Shown in pieces: positions 1 through 10,145 of a stretch of DNA of 64,000 nt. Where the stretch lies: assembly GCA_027076405.1 (NCBI GenBank), contig JALTJN010000447.1, forward strand, positions 1-64,000, in the 5' to 3' direction. The notes below the pieces were generated by a model. The model made no database searches and was not told the origin of the DNA. It saw only the letters and a list, made by a program, of their open reading frames with translations. Origin of the DNA: Chromatiales bacterium (GTDB taxonomy: Bacteria; Pseudomonadota; Gammaproteobacteria; UBA6429). Every line of letters starts with the position of its first letter. The stretch's first letter is position 1. The translations under genes were made by a program, and so were the position numbers.

Positions 1-14
1 AGAGTAAAAATAGC

Positions 15-881
15 ATGAATACATCGAAAGCGTGGTATATCCGTCGGCAATCCATTGGTGAAATCAAAGGTCCGTTTCCGGGAGGACAAATTTCACAGGA
101 AATGCTGCTGGGGCGTTACAAGCTTGATGATGAGGTCAGTCACGAAAAAGAAGAGTGGTTTGCTATTAGAAATGTACCAGAGTTAGTGCCTGATATATTT
201 TTGGAAGATCGAAATGATCCTGAGTTTAAAACGCGTTTGGAAGCCGCTCGTCGCTGGGCAGATGAACGTCGGGGGATGGCTAAAATAGATCAGAAGGATG
301 AGCGTAGAGCAAGTGAATCATATGAAAATGCAGAAATTAAACGGTTGCATCGTTTAGCATCAGAAGTAAAAACTAAAACAAATACTAAAGACACTTTTTT
401 ACAGTTTGGATTATTATTTTTAGTTTTTGCCGCGATAGTGGTTCTTGCCTTTCAATATTCACCACAAGACGAGAGTGTTGTAAATTGCTCTGTTCCGGCT
501 CAGCAGGGTGTTAACTGGAGTGGCTGTGATTTGAGTGGAGCAAAATTAGAGAAGGCAAATCTGGTTGGCGCAAACTTAATGAATGCAAATTTACAAACGG
601 CAAGCTTGCAATCGACTGATCTGTCACATGCAAATTTAAAATATGTACAACTGCACCTCACGAATTTAAAATATACAAATTTTACCAAGGCTGATTTAAC
701 CGGTGCTAATTTTATTGGTGCTGATTTATCGCATGCTAATTTTACTCAGGCAAACCTGAGTTATGCCAATTTTCGGGATGCTATTGTTACAACGGCCAAT
801 TTTTCGAGTGCACGTTTAGACAATGCAATCTGGATTGATGGCCGTACATGTAGAGTTAATTCAATGGGTTCGTGTAATTAA
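15..881 (+). CDS. GYF_2-like and pentapeptide-repeat membrane protein
   Basis: 288 residues. Residues 1-60 (WYIRRQ...GPF...W49) resemble the bacterial GYF_2 domain, a small presumed protein-interaction module. A charged, probably helical linker follows, then one membrane segment at about 128-148. Residues about 172-275 are tandem pentapeptide repeats of the A(D/N)LxxANL type, which should fold as a right-handed beta-helix outside the membrane. The layout suggests a cytoplasmic GYF domain and a periplasmic beta-helix. Two cysteine pairs (C158/C171 and C278/C287) bracket the repeats and could form disulfides. The start at 15 has only a weak ribosome site, and because the window begins 14 bases earlier an upstream operon partner cannot be seen. 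The function is unknown; the architecture is clear but the role is not. Confidence 0.75.
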   Translation: MNTSKAWYIRRQSIGEIKGPFPGGQISQEMLLGRYKLDDEVSHEKEEWFAIRNVPELVPDIFLEDRNDPEFKTRLEAARRWADERRGMAKIDQKDERRASESYENAEIKRLHRLASEVKTKTNTKDTFLQFGLLFLVFAAIVVLAFQYSPQDESVVNCSVPAQQGVNWSGCDLSGAKLEKANLVGANLMNANLQTASLQSTDLSHANLKYVQLHLTNLKYTNFTKADLTGANFIGADLSHANFTQANLSYANFRDAIVTTANFSSARLDNAIWIDGRTCRVNSMGSCN

Positions 882-1032
882 TTTTACAGTATGCTTTCCC
901 GCAAGTAGAACAACTTCCCGAGAATATTCTGCAATCAACAGACCCTGATATTCATAGAAAAAAATTATAAGGTTTTGAGCGTATTCGTTTAGAATACAAT
1001 AAACATAAATTAAGATTTTAGTAGGGGCAATA

Positions 1033-1584
1033 ATGGCAAAGTTAGCAAAAATCGGGTTTGTCACCGTTTCAGACAGGGCAAGCCGTGGTGAGTATGAAGA
1101 TTTAGGTGGCCCGGCAATGCAGGAGTGGTTGTCTAATGCTTTAACAAGCGAGTGGGAAGCCGTGGCACGTATCGTTCCGGATGAGCAAGATCAGGTTGAA
1201 GCAGTACTAAAAAATTTAGCAGATGATGAGAACTGCTGTTTAATAGTCACGACAGGCGGAACAGGTCCTGCATTACGTGATATTACACCTGAAGCTACAG
1301 TTGCCGTGAGTCATAAAATTTTAGATGGCTTTGGTGAGCAAATGCGCGCGGTATCATTAAAGTTTGTACCTACGGCAATTTTGTCTCGACAAATTGCGGC
1401 TATACGTCATCAGTCATTAATTATTAATTTACCGGGTAAACCTTCTGCCATTGCAGATTGTTTAGAAGCGGTTTTTCCTGCCGTTCCTTATTGTATCGAT
1501 TTACTGGAAGGCCCGTATCTTGAGACAGATGAATCGTTTGTTAAAGCCTTTCGTCCAAAGCATGCAAAGAAGCCGACAGCCTAG
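1033..1584 (+). CDS. mog: Molybdopterin adenylyltransferase MogA
   Basis: 183 residues of the MoaB/MogA family. It adenylates molybdopterin so that molybdate can be inserted during Mo-cofactor synthesis in the cytoplasm. The N-terminal TVSDRASRG (11-19) and the TTGGTG loop (73-78) followed by RDITPEAT are the family's nucleotide and pterin binding signatures. E. coli MogA is about 195 residues, so this is full length. The stop codon overlaps the prmB start by one base, so the two are probably co-transcribed. The window also encodes a molybdoenzyme (nasA-like, 60.8 kb) that would need this cofactor. Assignment to MogA rather than MoaB rests on the MogA-like length and N-terminus. Confidence 0.9.
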   Translation: MAKLAKIGFVTVSDRASRGEYEDLGGPAMQEWLSNALTSEWEAVARIVPDEQDQVEAVLKNLADDENCCLIVTTGGTGPALRDITPEATVAVSHKILDGFGEQMRAVSLKFVPTAILSRQIAAIRHQSLIINLPGKPSAIADCLEAVFPAVPYCIDLLEGPYLETDESFVKAFRPKHAKKPTA

Positions 1585-2522
1585 TGAACGCGATTATTTC
1601 AAATTTGTCTGAAGTAACAAATTTACGACAGATGATTCATTTTGGTGCAGATGCCTTTGAGTCAGCATCATTGTATTTCGGGCATGGCACTGATAACGCA
1701 CTAGATGAAGCGGCAAGTCTGGCTTTTTATGCGCTTAATGAAACACCTGACTATAGTGACGATAGGTTAGATAAAGAAATATCTGAAGAAAACATTAAAA
1801 AAGTTAACGAGTTATTCCAAAAAAGAATTGAGACAAGAAAACCTGCGGCCTATCTGACACACGAAGCCTGGTTTGCCGGAATGCCTTTTTACGTTAATGA
1901 AAATGTTCTTGTCCCTCGTTCACCCATTGCCGAATTAATTGAAGAGCAGTTTCAGCCATGGGTGCAGCCAGAAAAAGTTAATCGTATTTTAGATCTTTGT
2001 ACGGGCAGTGGTTGTATTGCAATTGCCTGCGCTTATGCTTTTGCGGATGCAGAAGTTGATGCAGCAGATATATCAACAGCAGCACTTGAGGTTGCAGAAA
2101 AAAACAGAATAAAACATCAGCTTGAAGATCGTTTAAATATCATTGAGTCTGATTTATTTGGTGGATTGCAAGGTAGGCTGTATGATTTGATTGTGAGTAA
2201 TCCGCCTTATGTCGATGCTGAAGATATGTCGACCTTGCCCGATGAATACAAGCATGAACCGGAATTAGGTCTGACTGCCGGAGATGATGGTCTGGATTTA
2301 GTGATTCCTATGCTTCGTGATGCAAAACACCATCTTCATACTGATGGTGTTTTAATTGTTGAAGTCGGGAATAGCGAAGAAGCATTAGTGGAAAAATTCC
2401 CTGATGTCCCTTTTATGTGGTTAAGTTTTGAGTACGGTGGTGAAGGCGTCTTTATGCTCGATGCTAAAGATGTTGCACGTCATCATGATGTTTTTACCAA
2501 GGCAGCAGAACTTATTAAGTAA
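1584..2522 (+). CDS. prmB: Ribosomal protein L3 glutamine methyltransferase PrmB
   Basis: 312 residues. It is a SAM-dependent N5-glutamine methyltransferase that modifies L3 during 50S assembly. The SAM-binding motif DLCTGSGCIA lies at 137-146 and the catalytic NPPY at 206-209. VPRSPI at 110-115 is the hallmark that separates PrmB from the release-factor enzyme PrmC. The start is a GTG that overlaps the mog stop (TAGTG), indicating translational coupling. No better ATG is available without losing the N-terminal helical domain. Length and motifs fit the family. Confidence 0.92.
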   Translation: MNAIISNLSEVTNLRQMIHFGADAFESASLYFGHGTDNALDEAASLAFYALNETPDYSDDRLDKEISEENIKKVNELFQKRIETRKPAAYLTHEAWFAGMPFYVNENVLVPRSPIAELIEEQFQPWVQPEKVNRILDLCTGSGCIAIACAYAFADAEVDAADISTAALEVAEKNRIKHQLEDRLNIIESDLFGGLQGRLYDLIVSNPPYVDAEDMSTLPDEYKHEPELGLTAGDDGLDLVIPMLRDAKHHLHTDGVLIVEVGNSEEALVEKFPDVPFMWLSFEYGGEGVFMLDAKDVARHHDVFTKAAELIK

Positions 2523-2540
2523 GAGACAAACGAGTATTAT

Positions 2541-2554
2541 TTGATCCAGGTCAG
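2541..2554 (+). promoter_or_regulatory. Weak FNR/Anr-like box upstream of hemN
   Basis: TTGATCCAGGTCAG matches the FNR consensus TTGAT-N4-ATCAA fully in the left half and in three of five bases in the right half. It lies about 70 bp before the hemN start. Oxygen-independent coproporphyrinogen oxidases are commonly under FNR/Anr control, which makes it plausible, but the match is imperfect. Confidence 0.4.
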
Positions 2555-2618
2555 AACTATTAACTGTTAATATAGTAATATTCCTTTAGCTTAGAATTAG
2601 ACTTTTCAGGAAAAACCA

Positions 2619-3998
2619 GTGACAAAACTTGTATTTAATAATGACTTAATCAAAAAGTATGATAAGTCAGGGCCCCGCTATACCTCATACCCAACGGCAA
2701 TTCAATTTACCGAAGATTTTTCAGAAGAGGATTACTTACAGCAGGTTAAGCTGAGTAATGATCGTAATACATCATTGTCTCTGTATTTCCATATCCCGTT
2801 TTGCGACACCATTTGTTATTACTGTGGTTGCAATAAAATAGTTACTAAAAATCGTAATCATGCACAACCTTATCTTGATGCCGTTTATAAGGAGTTAGCT
2901 CTGCAAGGCTCATTATTTAAAGCAACGCGTATTGTTAAACAATTACACTGGGGTGGTGGTACTCCAACCTTTATTAGTCACAGCCAAATGAGCGAGTTAA
3001 TGCAAGAAACTCGCAAATACTTTACTTTGCTTGATGACGATAGCGGTGAATATTCTATTGAGCTTGATCCGCGTGAAGTGACGCCTGAGTCAGTGAATCT
3101 TTTAAGAAAGCTTGGGTTTAATCGTATAAGTCTGGGAGTACAGGATTTTAATCCCAAAGTTCAGCAAGCTGTAAACCGTATACAAAGCTATAAAGAAACC
3201 CGGGATGTTATTGTTGCGGCAAGAAAGAATCAGTTTCATTCGATTAGTCTGGATCTTATTTATGGTTTACCGTTTCAAACGGTGCAGAGTTTTAATGAAA
3301 CAGTGGATAAGGTACTGGACTTAGAGCCGGACAGGTTGTCTGTTTTTAATTATGCACATTTACCTGAAATGTTTAAAACTCAAAGACAAATTAATAGTAT
3401 CGATTTACCTTCTGCTGAAAATAAGCTGGCAATTTTACAAAATGTTACGAATAAACTGATTGATGCCGGATATGAATATATAGGTATGGATCATTTTGCC
3501 AAGCCGACAGATGAATTAGCCATTGCTCAAAAACAGCGAAAGCTTTATCGTAATTTTCAGGGCTACTCAACGAACTCTGACTGTGACCTTGTTGCCTTGG
3601 GTATTACATCAATTGGCAAAGTGGCCGATAGTTATAGCCAGAATATTAAAACAATTAAGGAATATTCAGAGGTTGTTGCAGCAGGTAAATTGCCTGTGTT
3701 TAGAGGTGTTAAATTAACAGATGATGATGTGCTGCGGCGTGAAGTTATCAACCAGTTAATTTGTCATTTTGAATTAAATTTTAAAGATATTGAAACTCGT
3801 TTTAAAATTAATTTTTCAGAATATTTTTCTGCTGAGTTAGAGCAAATAAAAGTAATGCAGGTAGATTCATTACTTGAATTATCAGATGAAAAAATTCTGG
3901 TTTTGCCTGAAGGGAAAATGTTAATCAGAAATATTTGTATGGTTTTTGATATTTATTTAAAAGAGAACAAAACTCAGCGTTTCTCCAAAACCATTTAA
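2619..3998 (+). CDS. hemN: Oxygen-independent coproporphyrinogen III dehydrogenase HemN
   Basis: 459 residues. It is a radical-SAM enzyme converting coproporphyrinogen III to protoporphyrinogen IX without oxygen in haem synthesis. The HemN-type cluster motif is C62-x3-C66-x2-C69-x-C71, preceded by the YFHIPF segment, and the HWGGGTP SAM-binding stretch follows. The length equals typical HemN (about 457), and the N-terminal KYDKSGPRYTSYPT is the HemN signature missing from the HemW relatives. The start is a GTG; no in-frame ATG preserves this N-terminus. The gene converges on the downstream GGDEF/EAL gene with a 4-bp overlap of stops. Confidence 0.95.
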   Translation: MTKLVFNNDLIKKYDKSGPRYTSYPTAIQFTEDFSEEDYLQQVKLSNDRNTSLSLYFHIPFCDTICYYCGCNKIVTKNRNHAQPYLDAVYKELALQGSLFKATRIVKQLHWGGGTPTFISHSQMSELMQETRKYFTLLDDDSGEYSIELDPREVTPESVNLLRKLGFNRISLGVQDFNPKVQQAVNRIQSYKETRDVIVAARKNQFHSISLDLIYGLPFQTVQSFNETVDKVLDLEPDRLSVFNYAHLPEMFKTQRQINSIDLPSAENKLAILQNVTNKLIDAGYEYIGMDHFAKPTDELAIAQKQRKLYRNFQGYSTNSDCDLVALGITSIGKVADSYSQNIKTIKEYSEVVAAGKLPVFRGVKLTDDDVLRREVINQLICHFELNFKDIETRFKINFSEYFSAELEQIKVMQVDSLLELSDEKILVLPEGKMLIRNICMVFDIYLKENKTQRFSKTI

Positions 3999-6364
3999 AG
4001 TAATATTTTTACCGGTGCAGGTTTAGAAATATGATAGCCTTGCGCGTAATCAATCCCTATCGTTTTAATACATTCCAGAATCTCTTTATTCTCGACATAT
4101 TCTGCGGTCGTTTTAATTCCCATTGTTTTGCTTATATTATGTATAGATTCTACAAATATTTTATTTATAGGATCTGTATTTATATCCCGAATAAAAATGC
4201 CGTCAATTTTTAAATTATCAACCGGCATGCTTTTTAAGTAAGAGAAGGAGCTTAATCCGCTGCCAAAGTCATCAAGAGAAAATTTACATCCCATTTGTTT
4301 TATTTGCGCAATAAATTCTATTGCTTTGCTCAAATTTGCTATCGCAGATGTTTCGGTTATTTCAAAACAGACCAATTCTTTTTTAAGATGTTTGTTTTTT
4401 CTTAATTTATTTGTGATTAAATTAAGTACATTATCATCTGAAAGTGATTGTCCTGAGAGATTAATAGCAACACGAATATCTAAATTATTTACTTTGTTGT
4501 AATTATTGATAAAGTCAAATGTATTATTGATTACCCATTCATCAATTAGCGGCATTAAATTATAACGTTCAGCGGTGGGTATAAATGAATCAGGGCTTAT
4601 TACTTTCCCGTTATCATTTAAGCGTATTAGCAGTTCAATTGATGTGGGTGTCTTATACTTAGGGTTGATGTTACGCAGTTCCTGGAAATAAAGTTCGAAC
4701 TCGTTATTGTCAATAGCAGATTTAATTTTCTGTATCCACGATGTCTCGAGCTGGTGTTTAACATATTCTGCATCATTCGGTTCAAATACCTGAATGCGAT
4801 TGCGGCCTTTATCTTTTGCTTCATAGCATGCTGCATCAACTGAACTCATTACTTCAGATACAGATACTGTTAATTTTGTTATTGGTACAATACCGATACT
4901 TGCACCGGCTTCGAAAGAGTTCTTTCCCCAGTTAAAACGTGTGTCTTTAATCTTTTTAATGATTTCGTTACAGATGATTTTTGCCTGATGAATCGAGCAG
5001 CTATCTAAAATGATTGCAAATTCATCACCGCCTAAACGTGCAAGAACATCAGTTTGACGCAATAGAGACTGAATAGTTTTAGAAACCTGTTTTAAAAACT
5101 CATCACCAGCAGCATGACCTGATGTGTCATTGATGATTTTGAATTTATCAAGATCAAGAAAACAGATTGAGTGGTTAGCATCTTCTGTTATTGCATTCCG
5201 AATTATCTGTTTCAGACGAACCTCAAACTCCCTGCGGTTAATGAGACCGGTTAAGGCATCATGAGAGGCCTGGTAACTCAGACGTTTTTCCATTGTTCTG
5301 ACTTCTGTGACATCACGCAGAATAATGACTGCACCCAAGATGTTTTTATTGCGATCAATAATGGGGGCAATAGTATGCTCAACTTCAAATTTGGTGCCAT
5401 CTTTTTTAGTTAATGTAAGATCAAATAATGAACACTGGGTTCTTGTGTTTGCGAGTGTTTTATTTAATTGAGTTTGTTGTGTTTGATCTTTGTTTTCATA
5501 AATGCTGAGTATGTTTTTGTAAATAACATCTTTTCTTTTAACATCGGTCAGCATTTCGGCAACAGGGTTGATGGTCTTGATTATATAATCTTTATTGATT
5601 GTAATGACGCCGTCGCCAATTGAGTGTAGTGTTATTTGAGCCAGTTCTTTTTCAAAGAAAAGTTGTTTTTCTGTCTTGGTGATTCTGAAAATAACAAAGA
5701 TTGATGTGCAAATGGTTAGTATTAATATCAGTGCAGATAATAATATGACGATAATAATATTATCATCGACTTTGTTCTGAGATTCAGTAATAATTTTTTC
5801 ATTATTATCATTTTGTAAATCAATAATTTTTGAGATATGCGAGAGCACTGCGTTTTGTGCGGGAATTGATTTGTTAATGAGTATGTTAACTGCTTCTTCA
5901 TATCTGTTTTTATCAACATATTTGATAATGATGTTTTGCAGCGGCAAGGCAAGCCGACTTAACCTTGCCTGTTGTTCAAGTAAAGTTATTTCCTGTTTTG
6001 AAAGAGGCATTGCCAGTAAGTTTGTTCTTGCCTTGTTAAAAACTTCTGCATAAGTTTGAAATTTATTAAAAACTTTATTGTATTTAATGGGGTTTTTAGT
6101 ATTAATCATTTTATATAGTGCAAGACTTCTTTCCCGTGCTGCTTGCTGCATATCAACTAATAGTTTTGATTTTTGATTATTATTGGCAACAACCTCGCTT
6201 ATTTGAGATTGGGTGATTTTTATCTGGTAAGAAATAAAGGAGAGAGCAGCAAATGTGACAATCAGGATTGAGCTAAAGCTGAAAATTAATAACCATGAGC
6301 TTTTACTCAGATTTAATTCTAATCCATCAGATTTAGAAAACGGTTGAAGTAATTTACTTAACAT
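3995..6364 (-). CDS. Membrane GGDEF-EAL protein with PAS domain (c-di-GMP turnover)
   Basis: 789 residues. Membrane segments lie at about 24-46 and 203-226. They enclose a helical periplasmic sensor of about 150 residues that looks like a four-helix bundle. A PAS domain follows at about 240-355, GGDEF at about 365-525 and EAL at about 540-785. The diguanylate cyclase motif is canonical (GGDEF 445-449), with an RxxD product-inhibition site five residues upstream (436-439). The EAL motif reads ELL (577-579), an allowed variant, and FEITE and DDFGSG are retained, so both activities are possible. The gene stands alone, convergent with hemN. The signal sensed is unknown. Confidence 0.88.
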   Translation of the reverse strand: MLSKLLQPFSKSDGLELNLSKSSWLLIFSFSSILIVTFAALSFISYQIKITQSQISEVVANNNQKSKLLVDMQQAARERSLALYKMINTKNPIKYNKVFNKFQTYAEVFNKARTNLLAMPLSKQEITLLEQQARLSRLALPLQNIIIKYVDKNRYEEAVNILINKSIPAQNAVLSHISKIIDLQNDNNEKIITESQNKVDDNIIIVILLSALILILTICTSIFVIFRITKTEKQLFFEKELAQITLHSIGDGVITINKDYIIKTINPVAEMLTDVKRKDVIYKNILSIYENKDQTQQTQLNKTLANTRTQCSLFDLTLTKKDGTKFEVEHTIAPIIDRNKNILGAVIILRDVTEVRTMEKRLSYQASHDALTGLINRREFEVRLKQIIRNAITEDANHSICFLDLDKFKIINDTSGHAAGDEFLKQVSKTIQSLLRQTDVLARLGGDEFAIILDSCSIHQAKIICNEIIKKIKDTRFNWGKNSFEAGASIGIVPITKLTVSVSEVMSSVDAACYEAKDKGRNRIQVFEPNDAEYVKHQLETSWIQKIKSAIDNNEFELYFQELRNINPKYKTPTSIELLIRLNDNGKVISPDSFIPTAERYNLMPLIDEWVINNTFDFINNYNKVNNLDIRVAINLSGQSLSDDNVLNLITNKLRKNKHLKKELVCFEITETSAIANLSKAIEFIAQIKQMGCKFSLDDFGSGLSSFSYLKSMPVDNLKIDGIFIRDINTDPINKIFVESIHNISKTMGIKTTAEYVENKEILECIKTIGIDYAQGYHISKPAPVKILL

Positions 6365-6515
6365 TTTGTGTCAATTCGATACTTTAATAATATATCCTTA
6401 TATGATCGGCATAATCAGGCTATTCTTTAATATTTATCCATCTTTAGTAAGAATAATTTTAAATAGGCGGATTTCTTGTTAGAATTACTCATCCTTAATA
6501 AAAGTAAAATAAACT

Positions 6516-7616
6516 ATGTCTGGAAATACATTAGGTAAGCTTTTCACTGTCACCAGTTTTGGCGAGAGTCACGGAGCAGCAATAGGCTGTATTGTTGATG
6601 GTTGCCCGCCTGGACTGGCTTTGTCGGAAGATGATCTACAGGGTGATCTTGACCGTCGTCGCCCCGGTAAAACCCGCCATACCACTCAACGACGTGAGCT
6701 TGATGAAGTGCAAATTTTATCTGGTGTTTTTGACGGCGTTACCACCGGTTCACCCATTGCATTAATTATTCATAATACCGATCAACGGTCTAAAGATTAT
6801 TCAGATATTATGGATAGGTTTCGTCCCGGGCATGCTGATTATACCTACCATCATAAATATGGCTTACGCGATTACCGTGGCGGTGGACGCTCGTCTGCAC
6901 GCGAAACAGCCATGCGAGTGGCTGCGGGTTCGATTGCAAAAAAATATTTAAAAGAAACCTGTGGGATTGAAATACACGGTTACATGGCACAGCTTGGCCC
7001 AATTAAATATGAACAATTTGACTGGAATGAAGTCGAGAATAATCCGTTCTTTTTTCCGGACGCGAACAAGGTGGCCGAGCTTGAAAAATATATGGATGCC
7101 TTACGTAAAGAGGGTAATTCGATTGGTGCACGAATAAATGTTGTTGCAACGGGTGTACCTCCTGGATTGGGTGAACCGATTTTTGATCGTCTGGATGCAG
7201 ATATTTCACATGCCATGATGAGCATCAATGCTGTTAAAGGTGTTGAAATAGGTGCGGGTTTTGATTGTGTTGAACAAAAAGGTACCGAGCATCGGGATGA
7301 ATTGACCAAAGATGGTTTTTTATCCAATAATGCCGGTGGTGTATTGGGTGGCATTTCTTCAGGACAAGATATTACAGTAAGTATGGCGCTTAAAGCGACC
7401 TCAAGTATTCGTTTGCCGGGTAAGACCATTAACCTCGAAGGGGAAGCGGTTGAAGTTGTCACGCATGGTCGTCATGATCCTTGTGTGGGTATTCGGGCAA
7501 CACCGATTGCCGAAGCCATGTTAGCACTGGTTTTAGCTGATCATTTTTTGCGAAATCGTGCCCAGAATGCTGATGTGAAAGTGGATACCCCTGTAATTCC
7601 AGCTCACGTTAAATAG
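6516..7616 (+). CDS. aroC: Chorismate synthase
   Basis: 366 residues. It carries out the FMN-dependent 1,4-elimination of phosphate from EPSP to give chorismate, the last common step of aromatic synthesis. GESHG (16-20), the RRRPGK...TQRRE stretch (48-61) and [10 protein letters not shown] (121-130) are chorismate synthase signatures. The size matches bacterial AroC. Only 4 bp separate it from the following MFS gene, so the two probably form a unit. Confidence 0.97.
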   Translation: MSGNTLGKLFTVTSFGESHGAAIGCIVDGCPPGLALSEDDLQGDLDRRRPGKTRHTTQRRELDEVQILSGVFDGVTTGSPIALIIHNTDQRSKDYSDIMDRFRPGHADYTYHHKYGLRDYRGGGRSSARETAMRVAAGSIAKKYLKETCGIEIHGYMAQLGPIKYEQFDWNEVENNPFFFPDANKVAELEKYMDALRKEGNSIGARINVVATGVPPGLGEPIFDRLDADISHAMMSINAVKGVEIGAGFDCVEQKGTEHRDELTKDGFLSNNAGGVLGGISSGQDITVSMALKATSSIRLPGKTINLEGEAVEVVTHGRHDPCVGIRATPIAEAMLALVLADHFLRNRAQNADVKVDTPVIPAHVK

Positions 7617-7620
7617 CTCG

Positions 7621-8748
7621 ATGCCTTACTGGCGCCTGTCGGGCTTTTATTTTTTCTATTTTGCCAGTCTTGGCGTTTTGATTCCTTACTGGAGTCTTTA
7701 CCTTAAATCTCTCGATTTTACCGCCGCTGCCATCGGCACCATGATGGCGATTATCATGGCAACAAAAATTATTTCTCCCAATATCTGGGGCTGGGTGGCA
7801 GATCATACCGGTAAGCGTATGGCGATAGTTCGTCTTGGTGGCTTGTTGTCAGTTATTGCCTTTGCCGGTGTTTTTATTTCTCAACAATACTGGTGGCTGG
7901 TTGCGGTCATGATGGTTTTCAGCTTTTTCTGGAATGCGACCTTACCGCAATTTGAAGCGACAACCTTTTCACATTTAGGTGAGCATACCCACCGTTATAG
8001 TTCGGTGCGATTATGGGGTTCTATCGGTTTTATTGTTGCTGTCTGGATTATCGGACAGCAATTAGATGGAGCAAAAATAACCTATTTGCCTTATGTCTTA
8101 ATGGGATTATTTATTACTATCTGGGTCAGTAGTCTGGTCGTGCCGGAAGAAGCGGCAGGGCATTTAAAACTCACAAATGAACCTTTAAAAGCGGTCTTAA
8201 AACGTCCTGAAGTTTCAGGCTTGCTTGCAGTGTGTTTTCTTATTCAAATGGGACACGGTCCTTATTACACCTTTTATTCTATTTATATGCAGGATCATGG
8301 GTATTCACTGTCATTTATTGGTTTTTTATGGGCGTTAGGTGTTATTGCTGAAGTGTTTATCTTTATCGGTATGCATAAACTTGTTCCTCGTTTTGGTTTA
8401 AAACGATTACTTGTGAGTAGTTTACTGCTGGCAGCATTGCGCTGGGTGATTATTGCCTTGTTTCCAATGAGTACGCCTTTAATGGTGACAGCACAACTAC
8501 TTCATGCCGCATCATTCGGTGTTTATCATGCGGTTGCGATTCAGCTTATTCATGAGTATTTTGTTGGACAGCATCAAGGCAAGGGGCAGGCTTTATACAG
8601 CAGTGTTAGTTTTGGTGCCGGTGGTGCAATAGGCAGTTTATATGCAGGTTATACCTGGGAATCTCTCGGAAGTTCGGTGACCTTCTATATTGCAGCAGCG
8701 GTGAGTTTACTTGCCGCTTATATTGCTTATAAAAAAATACCGGCTTAA
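7621..8748 (+). CDS. MFS transporter, MFS_1-like (HcaT/nucleoside-symporter-like) group
   Basis: 375 residues with about 12 hydrophobic helices, so an inner-membrane carrier of the major facilitator superfamily. The compact length, the N-terminal YWRLSGFYFFYFASLGVLIPYW and the cytoplasmic loop WGWVADHTGKR resemble the MFS_1-like/HcaT group (3-phenylpropionate permease-like). The substrate cannot be told from sequence. It begins 4 bp after aroC; an aroC-MFS pair is common in gammaproteobacteria as far as I recall, but a metabolic link is unproven. Confidence 0.8.
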   Translation: MPYWRLSGFYFFYFASLGVLIPYWSLYLKSLDFTAAAIGTMMAIIMATKIISPNIWGWVADHTGKRMAIVRLGGLLSVIAFAGVFISQQYWWLVAVMMVFSFFWNATLPQFEATTFSHLGEHTHRYSSVRLWGSIGFIVAVWIIGQQLDGAKITYLPYVLMGLFITIWVSSLVVPEEAAGHLKLTNEPLKAVLKRPEVSGLLAVCFLIQMGHGPYYTFYSIYMQDHGYSLSFIGFLWALGVIAEVFIFIGMHKLVPRFGLKRLLVSSLLLAALRWVIIALFPMSTPLMVTAQLLHAASFGVYHAVAIQLIHEYFVGQHQGKGQALYSSVSFGAGGAIGSLYAGYTWESLGSSVTFYIAAAVSLLAAYIAYKKIPA

Positions 8749-8823
8749 TCTCGCTAACTAATCTTTAGTTTTGTTGGCTGCCTGCCGATAAGGAAAGTAC
8801 CATATAGATAAAAGGGAATTGCT

Positions 8824-10143
8824 TTGGACAAAACACATACTCATGATGTAATAATTATTGGCGGTGGTATTTCCGGAACCGCATTATTGTATCTTCTTGC
8901 CCAATATACCGATATTAATGATATTCAATTATTTGAAAAATACGGTTCGATTGCATCAGTCAATTCTCATGGCCGAAATAACAGCCAAACCTTGCATTGC
9001 GGTGATATAGAAACTAACTACACACTTGATAAAGCACGACAAGTTCAGGCGTCTGCGAATATGGTGTCACGTTATGCGCAAAATTTAGATAACAAGGAAG
9101 ACATTCTCTATAAATATTCAAAAATGGTTATCGGTGTTGGTGATCATGAAGTTGCACAATTGCGTGATCGTTTTGAGCAGTTCAGCCCATATTATTCGAC
9201 CATGCAATTACTTGAGCGTGACGATATTAATAAAATTGAACCGGCTGTGATTGACGGGCGTAAAGAAGATATTGTTGCATTAGGCGTGCTGGATGATTAC
9301 TCCGCGGTTAATTTTCAGGCATTGTCAGAATCTTTTGTGACAAAAGCTTGTGCAGTCAAAAATAAAAACATTAATATAAAATTAAATACCAAAGTTTCCG
9401 GCATTACAAAATCATCCGATGGTTATAATGTTAAAACAAAAGAAGGGGTTCATCATGCCCGGTTTGTTGTTGTTTCATCTGGTGGACACAGCTTATTATT
9501 TGCCCAGCGTATGGGGTATGGTTTAGAGTTTTCCTGTTTGCCGATGGCGGGCAGTTTTTATTATGCGCCGGATGTATTAGCCGGCAAAGTATACACTGTA
9601 CAAAATGACAAGCTTCCTTTTGCTGCCATACATGGTGATCCTGATGTGCTGGTTCCCGGTAAAACCCGCTTTGGCCCTACTGCATTAGCATTGCCTTTAC
9701 TTGAACGTTATAACTTAAAAACTTTTCCGGAATTTTTACAGGTTTTCAGACCGGATTTGGATGTGGTCAAAACACTCTGGAATTTAATGAAAGTGTCAGA
9801 GATCAGAAATTACTTGTTTAAAAACATGTTATTCGAAGTGCCTGTTATACGCCGACATTTGTTTTTACAGGATGCACGTAAAATTGTGCCTAACATGCAA
9901 TTAAAAGATTTAACCTTTGCGAAAAAAACGGGTGGCATACGTCCGGTAATGATCGATAAAAAGAATCATTGTTTACACTTAGGTGAAGCAAAGTTAAATC
10001 CGGGGAACGGTTTGATTTTTAATATGACACCATCGCCCGGAGCAACAAGTTGTTTAGGTAATGCAGAAAAAGATTTGGATATTATTGTTAAGTATCTAGG
10101 CGTTAAAGTTGATAAAGAACGCCTGAATAAAGATTTAAAATAA
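8824..10143 (+). CDS. FAD-dependent oxidoreductase, malate:quinone oxidoreductase-like
   Basis: 439 residues. An N-terminal Rossmann FAD motif IIGGGISG spans 11-18. The segment NNSQTLHCGDIETNY (52-66) recalls the shorter Mqo type of epsilonproteobacteria rather than the longer E. coli Mqo. If correct, it oxidises malate to oxaloacetate at the membrane and passes electrons to quinone. Other FAD amino-acid or 2-hydroxyacid oxidoreductases of the DAO fold remain possible. Translation probably starts at TTG with a purine-rich AAAGGGA upstream; I see no ATG that keeps the FAD motif. It stands between the MFS gene and a convergent lipoprotein gene. Confidence 0.7.
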   Translation: MDKTHTHDVIIIGGGISGTALLYLLAQYTDINDIQLFEKYGSIASVNSHGRNNSQTLHCGDIETNYTLDKARQVQASANMVSRYAQNLDNKEDILYKYSKMVIGVGDHEVAQLRDRFEQFSPYYSTMQLLERDDINKIEPAVIDGRKEDIVALGVLDDYSAVNFQALSESFVTKACAVKNKNINIKLNTKVSGITKSSDGYNVKTKEGVHHARFVVVSSGGHSLLFAQRMGYGLEFSCLPMAGSFYYAPDVLAGKVYTVQNDKLPFAAIHGDPDVLVPGKTRFGPTALALPLLERYNLKTFPEFLQVFRPDLDVVKTLWNLMKVSEIRNYLFKNMLFEVPVIRRHLFLQDARKIVPNMQLKDLTFAKKTGGIRPVMIDKKNHCLHLGEAKLNPGNGLIFNMTPSPGATSCLGNAEKDLDIIVKYLGVKVDKERLNKDLK

Positions 10144-10145
10144 TA

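Noticed and set aside
6980..7462. 160-codon open frame on the minus strand inside aroC
   Set aside because: It is antisense to a fully conserved chorismate synthase and its product shows no recognisable domain; the frame follows from codon bias.
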